From the IMG/VR virus record IMGVR_UViG_3300047666_000417, positions 1 through 36,787 of that record: DNA of 36,787 nt, one strand, 5' to 3'. The DNA comes from a virus. Below are positions 24,857 to 34,911 of this stretch, in pieces. The translations under genes and the position numbers were made by a program. Every line of letters begins with the position of its first letter. Position 1 is the stretch's first letter. The notes beneath the pieces are model-generated. The model was not told where the DNA came from. It searched no databases and saw only the letters and a list, made by a program, of their open reading frames with translations.

Positions 24857-27574
24857 TTAGTTAGATGTTTTATTTGGAGAATTAGCCGCTCTAGCTTTAA
24901 TTGCTAATTCTTTAACTGCCACTCTTTCTTTAAGTGCCATCTCTCTTTGAGCAATATACTCTTTAAGTGTAAGCTCTTTATTGGCAATATCTTTTTTAGT
25001 TTTTGCTTCTTTATCTGCAATTAATTGCTTAGTTTTAGATTCTTCAGCTTTTAACTTAATATCAGAAGCTAACTTTTTCTTAGTTTCTTGCTCCTCTAGT
25101 CTACGTTTTTTAGAAGACTCTTCTCTAGAGATTTTAATTTTATTATCAATCTCTTTACGTTTTAATTCTAACTGAGCTAATGAGTCACGTTCTTTCATAC
25201 GTATATTTTCACTAATCTCTTTTTCTTTAAGAAGTAATTCTTTTTCTTTAATCTTTTCTTCGTTACGTTGTTTAGCTTCAACTAAAAACATATCATTAGC
25301 CTTATCACCAGAATCTACTTGAGACTGTAAAATAAGAGTCATTCTATCCTCTTCACCTTTAGCACGTATTTCATCTAGACGAGCAGCTTGTTCATCTTCT
25401 CTGTTCTCAATTTGCATTTGAGCCATTTTCTCTTGAGAAGCTTGTTGTTGTTCTGCTAGTTTTTGTTCATGCTCTTTTTGAGCCTGCTCTGCTTCTTGCA
25501 TTTGTTGCATTTTACGCTCTTCAGCATCTTCAATAGATTTTGCCATATCCGTAAGATTATTAGCGGAGAAAACTTTAATAACATCTGCAAAGTTAAGCTT
25601 TTCATTCTGTAGACCTGCATGAGCAAGTTGTTTAAGAGACTGTTCAAATTCAGCATCTTTACCAGAATTATTAATAAAGATTGTAAAGTCTTCTTCTGCT
25701 ATTTTAGAACCATCTATACGTAACATCTTTGTAGACATATCATCTAAGACATACGAAACACGTTTATCTGTTTCTTCTCTAAAACAATACTTAGCTGTTT
25801 CTAATAACATCTCTAGAACACGTAGCTTAACGTATTCATGTGTTCTAAACCAAGGTTCCGTAATATGTGAAGATTGTGTAACAGAACGTTCCACATTTCC
25901 AACAAGTTCACGTTGTTCAATTTGCCCCTGACGCTGGCTAGACACACCAGATATATTTCCTAATTGTTGCTCTATATAAGACAACATCTGAATATTAGAT
26001 TGGATATAGTTTCCAATACTATCATCAGATAATATTTTACCACCTACTGTATTCATGTTACCAGCTAAGGTTCCTTGAGATGAACCTTTCTTAGATTCAT
26101 TAAAAGGGTCCATTAATGCATAGCCCATTACTTCAGCATAGTATAACCATTTATCTAGTTCCCAATCATCTGGTATCATACCAGCATTGATTTCCATAAT
26201 TGGTCCTTTGTATTTAGCAAATGCTAACTCTGTACGATACATGAATATGTTATACAGATACTGATAAGGTTTCATTTGGTCGTATAAACTACGAGCACGA
26301 GAACTGTTAATATTGTAAGCTGTTCCAACATAACCTGAACGACATTTACTAAGGTTGTTTAAAGAACGAAATTGTACTGGACGAGGCTGTATTTTAACAT
26401 ACAAATCTTTACCAATACGTGTACCTTCCCAATATTCATTAACCCATAACCAGCTAATTGTTTCTCCTATCTCAGCATCTACTGGATGGTTTTCATCAAC
26501 AATTGTTTCTTGTTGGTCACCCATTTGGTCAAAATAACTAAGCTTACCAATTTTTCTACGTGACTTCCATACAACACGAGTAACTCTAATGTTACCAGCT
26601 TCATCCCAGTGACCACCAAATCTATTACGAGAATCTTTCGTATCTATAGCAATAGGTTCATCTAAAAATGTAGAAGCATGTAAAGTGGGGAAAAAGTTTT
26701 TATAATTAAGAGTATCTCCTGTACCTCTTGCTCCACCAGTAGTTTTATCTCTACCTTCTAATTCTATTATATCGGAAGGTTTTAAAAACTCATAAAATTC
26801 ATCAACAACTGATCCAACAGGCATATAAGAGTCCTCTATGATAATATCTGCATCATCAATATAAGGAGATTCTCCTGTACCATATGTAAAAACATTTAAT
26901 GGATTACATTTAGTTACAGATGGTTGACCAGCAACTATGTCTACTCTATAGATTTCTTCTGATGCAATAAGAGCATCTTCGAATCCTTTTGAAAACTTTT
27001 CTTGTAATCCTTGTTCTTTCCAGAAAAAAGAAAGAATATCAGAAGCCATTTTTTCTCTATAATCTTGATAAGAGTATTTGAACTTCTTTTGAATATCTTG
27101 AAGTTTAATTTTAAGCTGTTCTTCATTCAGCTCTTTGTTTTCTTGAGCAATAGACTCTTGAACATACTGTAAAAGTTCTTGCTTTTGTTTTTCTTCTTTT
27201 TCGTTTTGAGTATGTGGATTTGATGACCTACATCTCCACTCAAACTTACGTTTCATTTCTTCACCAAGAAGAAGCTTAATTTTAGGATTTGCTAAAGGAT
27301 AGTTTTGCATTGTAGCTGGAAAACTAGACATTTCTAATCCCATTGGACTACATATCTTCTCAACATCTTTAATGTCTATAATATCATTAGCTAAATCGTA
27401 GTTCTTCTTTTTATTATAGTAACTTTGTCTTACTTCATAATTAGAAAATAATGTTAAACTTTCAGCACCCTCAATACAAGACACAGCCCAGTCTTTAGAT
27501 TTAGCTGCTGTTGCTTTCTTTTGGGAAGGGAACTTAGAATCTTTTGTTGATGGTTGATATATTCTTTCTATCAT
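24857..27574 (-). CDS. Portal protein with long coiled-coil C-terminus (crAss type)
   Basis: 905 residues, far longer than a typical 500-residue portal but usual for crAss-like phages. Residues about 1-650 carry the portal part, with NYPLANPKIKLLLGEEMKRK near the N-terminus and SGVSSQRQGQIEQRELVGNV in the crown/stem half, a region of the kind found near the end of P22-type portals. From about 680 to 895 the chain is a continuous Glu/Lys/Gln-rich helix with repeated K.KE..L.E blocks. It forms the dodecameric DNA gate at the capsid vertex. It sits between TerL and scaffold and has its own promoter. The coiled coil may extend into the head and organise DNA or cargo; that part is inference. Confidence 0.88.
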   Translation of the reverse strand: MIERIYQPSTKDSKFPSQKKATAAKSKDWAVSCIEGAESLTLFSNYEVRQSYYNKKKNYDLANDIIDIKDVEKICSPMGLEMSSFPATMQNYPLANPKIKLLLGEEMKRKFEWRCRSSNPHTQNEKEEKQKQELLQYVQESIAQENKELNEEQLKIKLQDIQKKFKYSYQDYREKMASDILSFFWKEQGLQEKFSKGFEDALIASEEIYRVDIVAGQPSVTKCNPLNVFTYGTGESPYIDDADIIIEDSYMPVGSVVDEFYEFLKPSDIIELEGRDKTTGGARGTGDTLNYKNFFPTLHASTFLDEPIAIDTKDSRNRFGGHWDEAGNIRVTRVVWKSRRKIGKLSYFDQMGDQQETIVDENHPVDAEIGETISWLWVNEYWEGTRIGKDLYVKIQPRPVQFRSLNNLSKCRSGYVGTAYNINSSRARSLYDQMKPYQYLYNIFMYRTELAFAKYKGPIMEINAGMIPDDWELDKWLYYAEVMGYALMDPFNESKKGSSQGTLAGNMNTVGGKILSDDSIGNYIQSNIQMLSYIEQQLGNISGVSSQRQGQIEQRELVGNVERSVTQSSHITEPWFRTHEYVKLRVLEMLLETAKYCFREETDKRVSYVLDDMSTKMLRIDGSKIAEEDFTIFINNSGKDAEFEQSLKQLAHAGLQNEKLNFADVIKVFSANNLTDMAKSIEDAEERKMQQMQEAEQAQKEHEQKLAEQQQASQEKMAQMQIENREDEQAARLDEIRAKGEEDRMTLILQSQVDSGDKANDMFLVEAKQRNEEKIKEKELLLKEKEISENIRMKERDSLAQLELKRKEIDNKIKISREESSKKRRLEEQETKKKLASDIKLKAEESKTKQLIADKEAKTKKDIANKELTLKEYIAQREMALKERVAVKELAIKARAANSPNKTSN

Positions 27575-27595
27575 CTTTTGAGTTGGTCAATCTTA

Positions 27596-27626
27596 CAAAA
27601 TTAATACATTAAAACTTACATATCAA
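27596..27626 (-). promoter_or_regulatory. Promoter for the portal gene
   Basis: Minus strand: TTG (27626-27624), exactly 20 nt, then TAATTTTG (27603-27596). The box ends 21 nt before the portal ATG at 27574, so the leader is about 15 nt. It lies in the 81-nt gap after the TerL stop. Confidence 0.6.
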
Positions 27627-27655
27627 TTTATAAAGAATAATTAGTTTGTTTTATT

Positions 27656-29866
27656 TTATCTACCTATAGCTCTTTTAAAATCTTTTTTTGGGTCATAACT
27701 TTTAGTTTTAAACCCTCCTACTTGATTATCCCACTTTTTAAATATATTTTCTACAGGATTTTCTATAAGTGCTGTCTGTTTATATCTTTGTTCTTTGTAT
27801 ACCATAACCATACCTAATGCTGATACACGGTCAAAGTTAGCTTCGTCATTCCATCTTATAAGTTCTTCATGCAAACCTCTTGATCTTATAGTGTCTACAT
27901 TAAGCATATTTTCTCTAGCATATGCTGGTTCTAACAACCATTCTTTAATAAGGTTACGTGCCCATACGTTTACCGCTATGTTACCAGGAGTACCATAAGC
28001 TTTGTTACCAACATTAGCAGTTTTTACCATTCCTTGATCTCTCAAGATTTTAGGAGTTTCTGCTAGAAGATAAGTACAGTTCATATTTGTAAAATACTGA
28101 AACAAACCTTTTTTGTTGTTTTCATAATTACATTTAGCATTATAAAACAGTAAAAGCTTTCTTAGATTTTCATAATACTGTCTAGCTGTTTCATGTCTAC
28201 CTGTATATTCAGCAACAATTCTACCTGTTAAACGATTAAATATAAAACAAGATTGTAGCGAACCTTCAAAACTGTCATCATCAACAGGGTCACACCCTGC
28301 TATATAAATACCAGAAGGTACTGTTTCGTCTATGTTTTTAACAGGCATTTCGAATATCTCAACACATCCCTCACCCATTTTACTAGCTTTGTGAGGCCAG
28401 TCTGTAATAGGTTTATCATCTGTATTTTTCCAGATAATCTCATCATCTTTAATAACACACTGTCCTGACCATGCAGAATTTAACAACGTATCATTAGACA
28501 ATAAGTTCTCCTGAGCCATTTTAAGCTCTGTTAAAGGAAAGAACGTTCCTTCCATAGAGAAGAAGACCTCTGATGGCTTAATAGGCCTGTTAATGACCTC
28601 TGATGCGTATTTAATTTTATTCTTTTTTAATGACTCTCTTTCCCTCTCTAAATACGACAATGCTTTAACCTCATCTGTTACAAAGTTAGCAGTACGTTTA
28701 AAGCCGTTAAGAGTTAAGTAAGAAGGTACAAAGTATCCTATATCACCACGACCTTCCCATTCGTCATTAAAACATAAACAATTATAGTCTTTAGGATTAT
28801 AAAATATGTTACGTGCGTGCATAGCAGCAGCTCCTTTAAACAAACCACCTGTACCAAACATGTATATAGTACCAAATTGTCTGTTACCCTCAGCTACACA
28901 TTCTTTCATTGCCCCAAGAGCTTCTTCAATATTGTCCATAAACCCAGTCTCCTCAATGTAAATTAAAGAAGGACGTGTTCCGTTTGCTGCTAATGGATCG
29001 TCTTTAAATGTTCTATGGTGTATTTTAGATTGTGATATATCAGAAACTAATGACTTACCTGACATAAGTGAACCATGATACTTTATATCTAATGGGCTAG
29101 GATAATCTTCTCCAGCAAATTTAACAGAACCTGGAAGATTTGCCATACCCAATCTAAACTTACTGAGTAAATCAGTAGAGTATTTAGAGTCAATTGCGCC
29201 AACTAATGTTTGAGTAGTAAGTGGTTTATCGTTTGGATTATTAGAACTACGTTTTTTTAAGTAAATATCATAATCTGTAGCACCATCAAATAAGAAGTTG
29301 TGACCAATGTTGCCTCCTGCAAAATAAGACTTACCTCCACCACGGGCCTCAAGGTCAATAACGTTTTTTGCTTCATTATGAAATAAAGCCTTACCTTTAC
29401 TTTCATCATGTTTCATTCTAAGATATTGCCTAGCAGGAATATATTTTTTATCTAAATCTTCTTTACGGCAATAACCATTTTCAATGTATAACTCTAATAA
29501 CTCTTTTTCTATTAATTCTTTCTTATCTCTAACAGTTTCATTAGCTGTATATTTACTATCATTTTCAAAACCAGAAAAACCTCTAGCTTCAACCATGATG
29601 TAACCTTTTTCCCATTCTAAATCACGGAACCACGGTCTACCAATAGTCTTACCTAAAGATTCTTTTGACTCTACTTCGATATTCCAAAAATTGACATAAA
29701 AATAAAGAACTCCAGGACACCATCTACCATCATGCCAATAGCCTTCGATACATCGTTTCTTTTGTTCTTTCCACCAAGAGATTCTTTCAAATCTTTCAGT
29801 GATAGGATTAAAATATGGCACATCCACCATAAAATCCTTATTATTTACATCGTTAATTTTTATCAT
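27656..29866 (-). CDS. Terminase large subunit
   Basis: 736 residues. The ATPase part has a Walker A-like ARGGGKS (about 174-180) and Walker B LIYIEE (301-306). The RNase H-like nuclease part has AGCDPVDDD (D526), YENN (about 581-584) and FDRVSALG (D679), which together give the acidic metal-binding set. It packages DNA into the procapsid and cuts at the end of packaging. The unusually long N-terminal extension (about 150 residues, aromatic-rich, WWKEQKKRCIEGYWHDGRW) is present in crAss-like TerL proteins. The ATG overlaps the stop of the lipoprotein gene by one base, so the two are translated together. Confidence 0.93.
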   Translation of the reverse strand: MIKINDVNNKDFMVDVPYFNPITERFERISWWKEQKKRCIEGYWHDGRWCPGVLYFYVNFWNIEVESKESLGKTIGRPWFRDLEWEKGYIMVEARGFSGFENDSKYTANETVRDKKELIEKELLELYIENGYCRKEDLDKKYIPARQYLRMKHDESKGKALFHNEAKNVIDLEARGGGKSYFAGGNIGHNFLFDGATDYDIYLKKRSSNNPNDKPLTTQTLVGAIDSKYSTDLLSKFRLGMANLPGSVKFAGEDYPSPLDIKYHGSLMSGKSLVSDISQSKIHHRTFKDDPLAANGTRPSLIYIEETGFMDNIEEALGAMKECVAEGNRQFGTIYMFGTGGLFKGAAAMHARNIFYNPKDYNCLCFNDEWEGRGDIGYFVPSYLTLNGFKRTANFVTDEVKALSYLERERESLKKNKIKYASEVINRPIKPSEVFFSMEGTFFPLTELKMAQENLLSNDTLLNSAWSGQCVIKDDEIIWKNTDDKPITDWPHKASKMGEGCVEIFEMPVKNIDETVPSGIYIAGCDPVDDDSFEGSLQSCFIFNRLTGRIVAEYTGRHETARQYYENLRKLLLFYNAKCNYENNKKGLFQYFTNMNCTYLLAETPKILRDQGMVKTANVGNKAYGTPGNIAVNVWARNLIKEWLLEPAYARENMLNVDTIRSRGLHEELIRWNDEANFDRVSALGMVMVYKEQRYKQTALIENPVENIFKKWDNQVGGFKTKSYDPKKDFKRAIGR

Positions 29867-30630
29867 TACTCTTGTCCTGTTACAAGTATTTCACCATTGT
29901 TTAACTCAGTATATGTGAATGGTCCAAGAAATAAATTAGGTATTGAAAAATCAAAACAATTTTCTATACTATCTGGAGTATTTATAATTAAAGCAAAACC
30001 CTTATCTGTTCTTACATATATATCGTCATTAAAATAAACTTTCATAGTGACAACGTTCGTTCCATTACAAGGGGGTTGCCATCCTGGGTTATCTATTGTG
30101 CTATCAAGATTGTATGTTTGAAACACTAAAAAATCACCACCTGTCTGAATAAGTTCATCCTCGAAATACCATTCTATTAAATCAGGATTGGTAAGGTTTA
30201 CAGTTTCTGAACCACACTCACGCCTTACTATTACACTCCATCCAAGATTATCTCCTGAAACATCATTAATAAAATTATTCCATGCAGGGATAATTTTTAT
30301 TGGGTCACCTAAATCATAAGATTGCCCATAAGCAGTTAAAAAATTAGATAAATCATCTTGGTCGTAAAAAACACCATATCTTTGTATAAATATATTTAAA
30401 TCAGAAGTAGCAACTAAACCATCAGCATCAAAATCCCATTTACATGGTTCTGTTGATACTTTTTCCATTAATCTAGCAATCTGTACTTGTGATATTAATA
30501 TGTCTTTTTTAACTAACTCTCTGTGTGCTACTTCAACTAATGTTTTATCTTTTTCTGGTATTAAATCATTAGGTGTCTTAGTACACGATAGTAATGTTAA
30601 AAATATTAGGGGGAGAATATATTTTTTCAT
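29866..30630 (-). CDS. Lipoprotein with EF-hand/dockerin-like loop
   Basis: 254 residues. The signal peptide MKKYILPLIFLTLLSC contains a lipobox (LLSC, lipidated C16). Residues 66-77 (DFDADGLVATSD) have Asp at loop positions 1, 3, 5 and 12, a calcium-binding EF-hand loop; with the following LNIFIQRYG it resembles half a type I dockerin repeat. The C-terminal part (about 110-254) is beta-rich, possibly Ig- or PKD-like (WSVIVRRECGSE, VTMKVYFNDD). After export it would sit in the outer or inner membrane facing the periplasm or surface. Superinfection exclusion or surface modification is plausible. It lies between a TerS candidate and TerL, an unexpected place for a lipoprotein gene. Function not established. 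Confidence 0.6.
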   Translation of the reverse strand: MKKYILPLIFLTLLSCTKTPNDLIPEKDKTLVEVAHRELVKKDILISQVQIARLMEKVSTEPCKWDFDADGLVATSDLNIFIQRYGVFYDQDDLSNFLTAYGQSYDLGDPIKIIPAWNNFINDVSGDNLGWSVIVRRECGSETVNLTNPDLIEWYFEDELIQTGGDFLVFQTYNLDSTIDNPGWQPPCNGTNVVTMKVYFNDDIYVRTDKGFALIINTPDSIENCFDFSIPNLFLGPFTYTELNNGEILVTGQE

Positions 30631-30642
30631 ATTTAATTGTCT

Positions 30643-31197
30643 TTATATTTCATTTGAATCAGTCAGTGAAAGCAGTTTATTTCCTGCTCCTCTTTTTTGT
30701 TTATCATTCTCTTCATCAAAGTCTTTTTTAATTTTTGAATAATCATTATAAAACTTAGGTGTTTTTTCAAGTAATTTATCTAAGTTTACTATTAAGTCAA
30801 TATTTTTAGTGTCTAAAGCTTCTATATAAAATTTCTTAATCTCTCTATCTCTTAATGACATTATTTCATTCCATGTTACTAAGCTTTTTTTAGCCTGAGT
30901 AAGTACCATGTTTTTATAGAAATCCATTTCATCTGAGTATTGTTCCCATTCAAAATTTTCATCACCAAGAAAATCCTTAGCTAAATAATATGCCTTATCT
31001 TCATCAGTAAGGTTATGATATATATTATCATCATTAGGATCTAGTCTAAACGCAATTGCCCACATAATCTGAGATGTTTTCTTGTGATTACGAGTTCTAT
31101 CATTTTTATACATTGACTTAAAAGGACCCAGCATTCTAAATTGTGGATTAACTTGCCAAAAGTTTTGTTTTTCGTCAAATACGTTTATTACACTCAT
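30643..31197 (-). CDS. Conserved protein upstream of TerL, possible small terminase
   Basis: 184 residues, helical and highly charged, beginning MSVINVFDEKQNFWQVNPQF. LGPFKSMYKNDRTRNHKKTS (about 23-42) is basic. The middle and C-terminus are Lys/Glu-rich helices (KIKKDFDEENDKQKRGAGNK). A similar protein precedes TerL in crAss-like phages, where its function is not firmly established. Size, helical content and position are what one would expect of a DNA-recognising small terminase, but I see no clear helix-turn-helix. The lipoprotein gene follows after 12 nt, and the complex hairpin beyond GroEL precedes it. Confidence 0.5.
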   Translation of the reverse strand: MSVINVFDEKQNFWQVNPQFRMLGPFKSMYKNDRTRNHKKTSQIMWAIAFRLDPNDDNIYHNLTDEDKAYYLAKDFLGDENFEWEQYSDEMDFYKNMVLTQAKKSLVTWNEIMSLRDREIKKFYIEALDTKNIDLIVNLDKLLEKTPKFYNDYSKIKKDFDEENDKQKRGAGNKLLSLTDSNEI

Positions 31198-31228
31198 ATT
31201 TATTGTGATGTTTTATAATTCTTAATAA

Positions 31229-31284
31229 CGGATAAAGGAGATGCCTACATTTAGGACATCTCCAATATTGATAACCGTTATCCG
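31229..31284 (-). terminator. Complex hairpin after groEL
   Basis: The inner hairpin (31237-31263) pairs GGAGATG with CATCTCC and continues through CCTA/TAGG around a 4-nt loop with one unpaired base. It is flanked by CGGATAA (31229-31235) and TTATCCG (31278-31284), which also pair. Overlapping TAACGG/CCGTTA offers a competing pairing. The minus-strand sequence after the inner stem is TTTAT. It probably terminates or protects the chaperonin mRNA; the double stem with alternatives is more elaborate than a plain terminator. Confidence 0.6.
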
Positions 31285-31300
31285 CTTTTTCCTCAACCAA

Positions 31301-33286
<1,986 letters not shown>

Positions 33287-33294
<8 letters not shown>

Positions 33295-33619
33295 TTTGCT
33301 TTAGTTTTTCCATTTCATTAACAATCTCTAAATGTTCTCCTGTAACTTCTTTCTTCTCTTTACGGTAAGTAACACCTTTGGACTTTCCTACAAATGTTGG
33401 GTTACCTTTTAAATCAAAGATAATGTTTCCATCATCATCTGTATCTGGAATCAACATCACTGAAGGGTGTATTAATGTTTTTTTATTTTTTAAATAATTC
33501 TTAATTGCTTTTCTACGTAATTTATATTCAACTTGTGTTTCCTCTTCTAAACGAATAGGCTTAATTGTATTGTAAATTTTAATTTTTTCTCCTTCGTAAT
33601 CTACTTCTGTATATTCCAT
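33287..33619 (-). CDS. Hypothetical protein (110 aa)
   Basis: 110 residues and not recognised. It is mixed alpha/beta and basic in the middle (RRKAIKNYLKNKKTLIHPSV), followed by PDTDDDGNIIFDLKGNPTFV, an acidic turn between two strands. The end is helical and charged. The DTDDDGN turn resembles a calcium loop but lacks the spacing of a full EF-hand. It sits in the chaperonin operon, overlapping the GroES-like gene by 8 nt and starting on the stop of the previous gene (TAATG). The compact gene order suggests co-expression with the chaperonins. Confidence 0.6.
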
Positions 33620-33864
33620 TATTCTGCTATATCCATTAATTGTGCTTCTACTTCTTCATCATAAAGTACAGGAAAACTGCATCCATGAATAAGTATTTCA
33701 ATAAACTCTTCCCCATCATCACTACTATACCTAAAGAAAGCACCTACTGATGATTCTATAATATTAATAGTATTAATTACAGGTTCGTTATTTACTTCTA
33801 TACCAAGACTTTCAAACTTCTCTGCATTATCATCATTTACCATTTTAAACTTTGCTCTTATCAT
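33619..33864 (-). CDS. Small acidic hypothetical protein (81 aa)
   Basis: 81 residues, acidic, with short beta strands: MIRAKFKMVN at the start, SSVGAFFRYSS in the middle and FIEILIHGCSFPVLYDEEVE toward the end. There is no membrane segment. The start overlaps the upstream gene by 20 nt and the stop shares a base with the next start. I do not recognise it. Acidic proteins of this size made early in infection are often inhibitors of host proteins, but there is no direct evidence for that here. Confidence 0.6.
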   Translation of the reverse strand: MIRAKFKMVNDDNAEKFESLGIEVNNEPVINTINIIESSVGAFFRYSSDDGEEFIEILIHGCSFPVLYDEEVEAQLMDIAE

Positions 33865-34099
33865 TTTTTATTTTTATTATATGATTTAATAAACCTTCTG
33901 ACGCATAAAACTTACCAAGTAGTGGTAAATTATAACTCATAAATGTTGATGGGTCATTGAAATCAGTTTTCTTAATATCTTTTGCAATCATTGCATAGTA
34001 TTGATAAACCATTTCCTCAATAACCATCACTTGTATGTTATTGTTAACACTTGCCTTCTTACAAGCCTGCTTCAGTGGCTTGCTCCGTATTCTCTCCAT
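33845..34099 (-). CDS. Small basic hypothetical protein (84 aa)
   Basis: 84 residues. The N-terminus is basic (MERIRSKPLKQACKKASVNN), a helix follows (IQVMVIEEMVYQYYAMIAKD), and the segment STFMSYNLPLLGKFYASEG (about 51-69) has the 'LP.LGKF' pattern that I have seen in small proteins of Bacteroidota phages beside the structural module. Function is unknown. The start overlaps the upstream gene by 41 nt; no better Met exists before the basic helix. DNA or RNA binding would suit the charge, but there is no recognised motif. Confidence 0.6.
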   Translation of the reverse strand: MERIRSKPLKQACKKASVNNNIQVMVIEEMVYQYYAMIAKDIKKTDFNDPSTFMSYNLPLLGKFYASEGLLNHIIKIKNDKSKV

Positions 34100-34463
34100 A
34101 TTTCCAACTAAATGTTAACGATAAAGGTAATTTAACATTTCGTAAATCATATACTTGATGTAATTTGTTACCTAACTTTGTTTTAATAACTGTATTCTTC
34201 TTTCTAAGATTAGAAAGAATATTATTTAATCTAGCGTCTGTAATATCTAAATAAACAGATGCATCATACTTAACATCAAAGTCAAGTAATAACTTCTCTC
34301 TAATCTCATTATCTTCAATAAAAGAATTCTTATGTATCATTATTTCAACAAGTAATTTCTTTTCACCTTCAGTTAAATGATTAAAACTATCAAGAATAGT
34401 TAAATATTGTACAGCAAAATCTCTAATATCTTTAACGTCTAGTACTATATTCTCATTTACCAT
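34059..34463 (-). CDS. Hypothetical protein, possible winged-helix (134 aa)
   Basis: 134 residues. It begins with helices (DIRDFAVQYLTILDSFNHLT, then EGEKKLLVEIMIH), followed by DARLNNILSNLRKKNTVIKT (about 76-95). The arrangement 'L..GE..LLVEI......LN..L..L..K..I' is that of a helix-turn-helix or winged helix, in which the third helix would contact DNA. I have seen similar small proteins in crAss-like genomes without a known role. It overlaps the upstream gene by 11 nt. A transcription factor acting on the divergent region is conceivable; that is inference. Confidence 0.5.
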   Translation of the reverse strand: MVNENIVLDVKDIRDFAVQYLTILDSFNHLTEGEKKLLVEIMIHKNSFIEDNEIREKLLLDFDVKYDASVYLDITDARLNNILSNLRKKNTVIKTKLGNKLHQVYDLRNVKLPLSLTFSWKYGENTEQATEAGL

Positions 34464-34728
34464 ATTCCTTAACTATTTCTTTGTGTGAAAATCCCATATT
34501 CTTTAATTGGTTATGACCTGATGGAGAGTAGGCCAGAACGACTCTACTCTCTATAGTAATACCAACTTGTTCTAACTCATCAGGGGAATTGAAAAAGGTA
34601 CTTACTTCCATCAGGCGGGAAGGGTCTTCACCTAGACCCCATTTAGCCTTTATACTAAAATCACCAACACTATTATTATTTGCTAGCTCATTTTCTATGT
34701 AATTCAAATCATCATCTAATCCATCCAT
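34453..34728 (-). CDS. Small acidic hypothetical protein (91 aa)
   Basis: 91 residues from MDGLDDDLNYIENELANNNS. I chose ATG 34728 rather than an upstream ATG at 34761 because a real Shine-Dalgarno (AAAAGGAG, GGAG at 34738-34735, 6 nt before ATG) precedes it. This is rare in this genome. The upstream start would also run through a different gene. The N-terminus is acidic; PSRLMEVSTFFNSPDELEQV and SPSGHNQLKNMGFSHKEIV follow, the latter resembling a short helix-turn-helix. It is the second gene of the chaperonin operon. Not recognised. Confidence 0.6.
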   Translation of the reverse strand: MDGLDDDLNYIENELANNNSVGDFSIKAKWGLGEDPSRLMEVSTFFNSPDELEQVGITIESRVVLAYSPSGHNQLKNMGFSHKEIVKEYGK

Positions 34729-34729
34729 T

Positions 34730-34867
34730 TTATTCTCCTTTTTGTCCTGTAGACAGGACATATACTACTTCAGCTTCTGTCATGTCTTTACCTAGTACTT
34801 TATAACAATCTGTACTATCACTATATGTTATATATATTCGATATAATTTATCTTTTCCTATAATCAT
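34730..34867 (-). CDS. 45-residue protein at the head of the chaperonin operon
   Basis: ATG 34867 opens a 45-codon frame (MIIGKDKLYRIYITYSDSTD at the start, ending VLSTGQKGE) and stops one base before the next start. The promoter box TATATTTG ends 4 nt upstream of this ATG, so the mRNA would be leaderless and this is the first codon the ribosome meets. It has a short beta-hairpin-like composition and no motif. The DNA near its end forms a 6-bp hairpin (34744-34759) just before the ribosome site of the following gene. Promoter, frame and spacing support a real gene. Confidence 0.6.
   Translation of the reverse strand: MIIGKDKLYRIYITYSDSTDCYKVLGKDMTEAEVVYVLSTGQKGE
34744..34759 (-). promoter_or_regulatory. 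Hairpin just upstream of a Shine-Dalgarno
   Basis: GTCCTG (34744-34749) pairs with CAGGAC (34754-34759) around a 4-nt loop, directly followed on the minus strand by AAAAAGGAG, one of the few strong ribosome binding sites here. It could limit or time translation of the 91-residue gene, or serve as a binding site for a translational regulator. It also lies within the coding end of the 45-residue gene. Confidence 0.4.
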
Positions 34868-34871
34868 TGTG

Positions 34872-34902
34872 CAAATATACGTATAATTATTATACTATGC
34901 AA
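34872..34902 (-). promoter_or_regulatory. Promoter of the chaperonin operon
   Basis: Minus strand: TTG (34902-34900), exactly 20 nt, then TATATTTG (34879-34872). ATG follows after 4 nt at 34867, so the start of transcription should fall at or beside the start codon. Confidence 0.75.
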
Positions 34903-34911
34903 CTTTTTTTG

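Noticed and set aside
33445-33475. DTDDDGN segment of the 110-residue protein as an EF-hand
   Set aside because: The position-12 acidic residue and flanking helices are not present, unlike the amidase and lipoprotein loops.
34729-34761. Upstream start for the 91-residue gene (102 residues from ATG 34761)
   Set aside because: It lies inside the 45-residue gene and ahead of the Shine-Dalgarno; the start at 34728 has the proper site and spacing.
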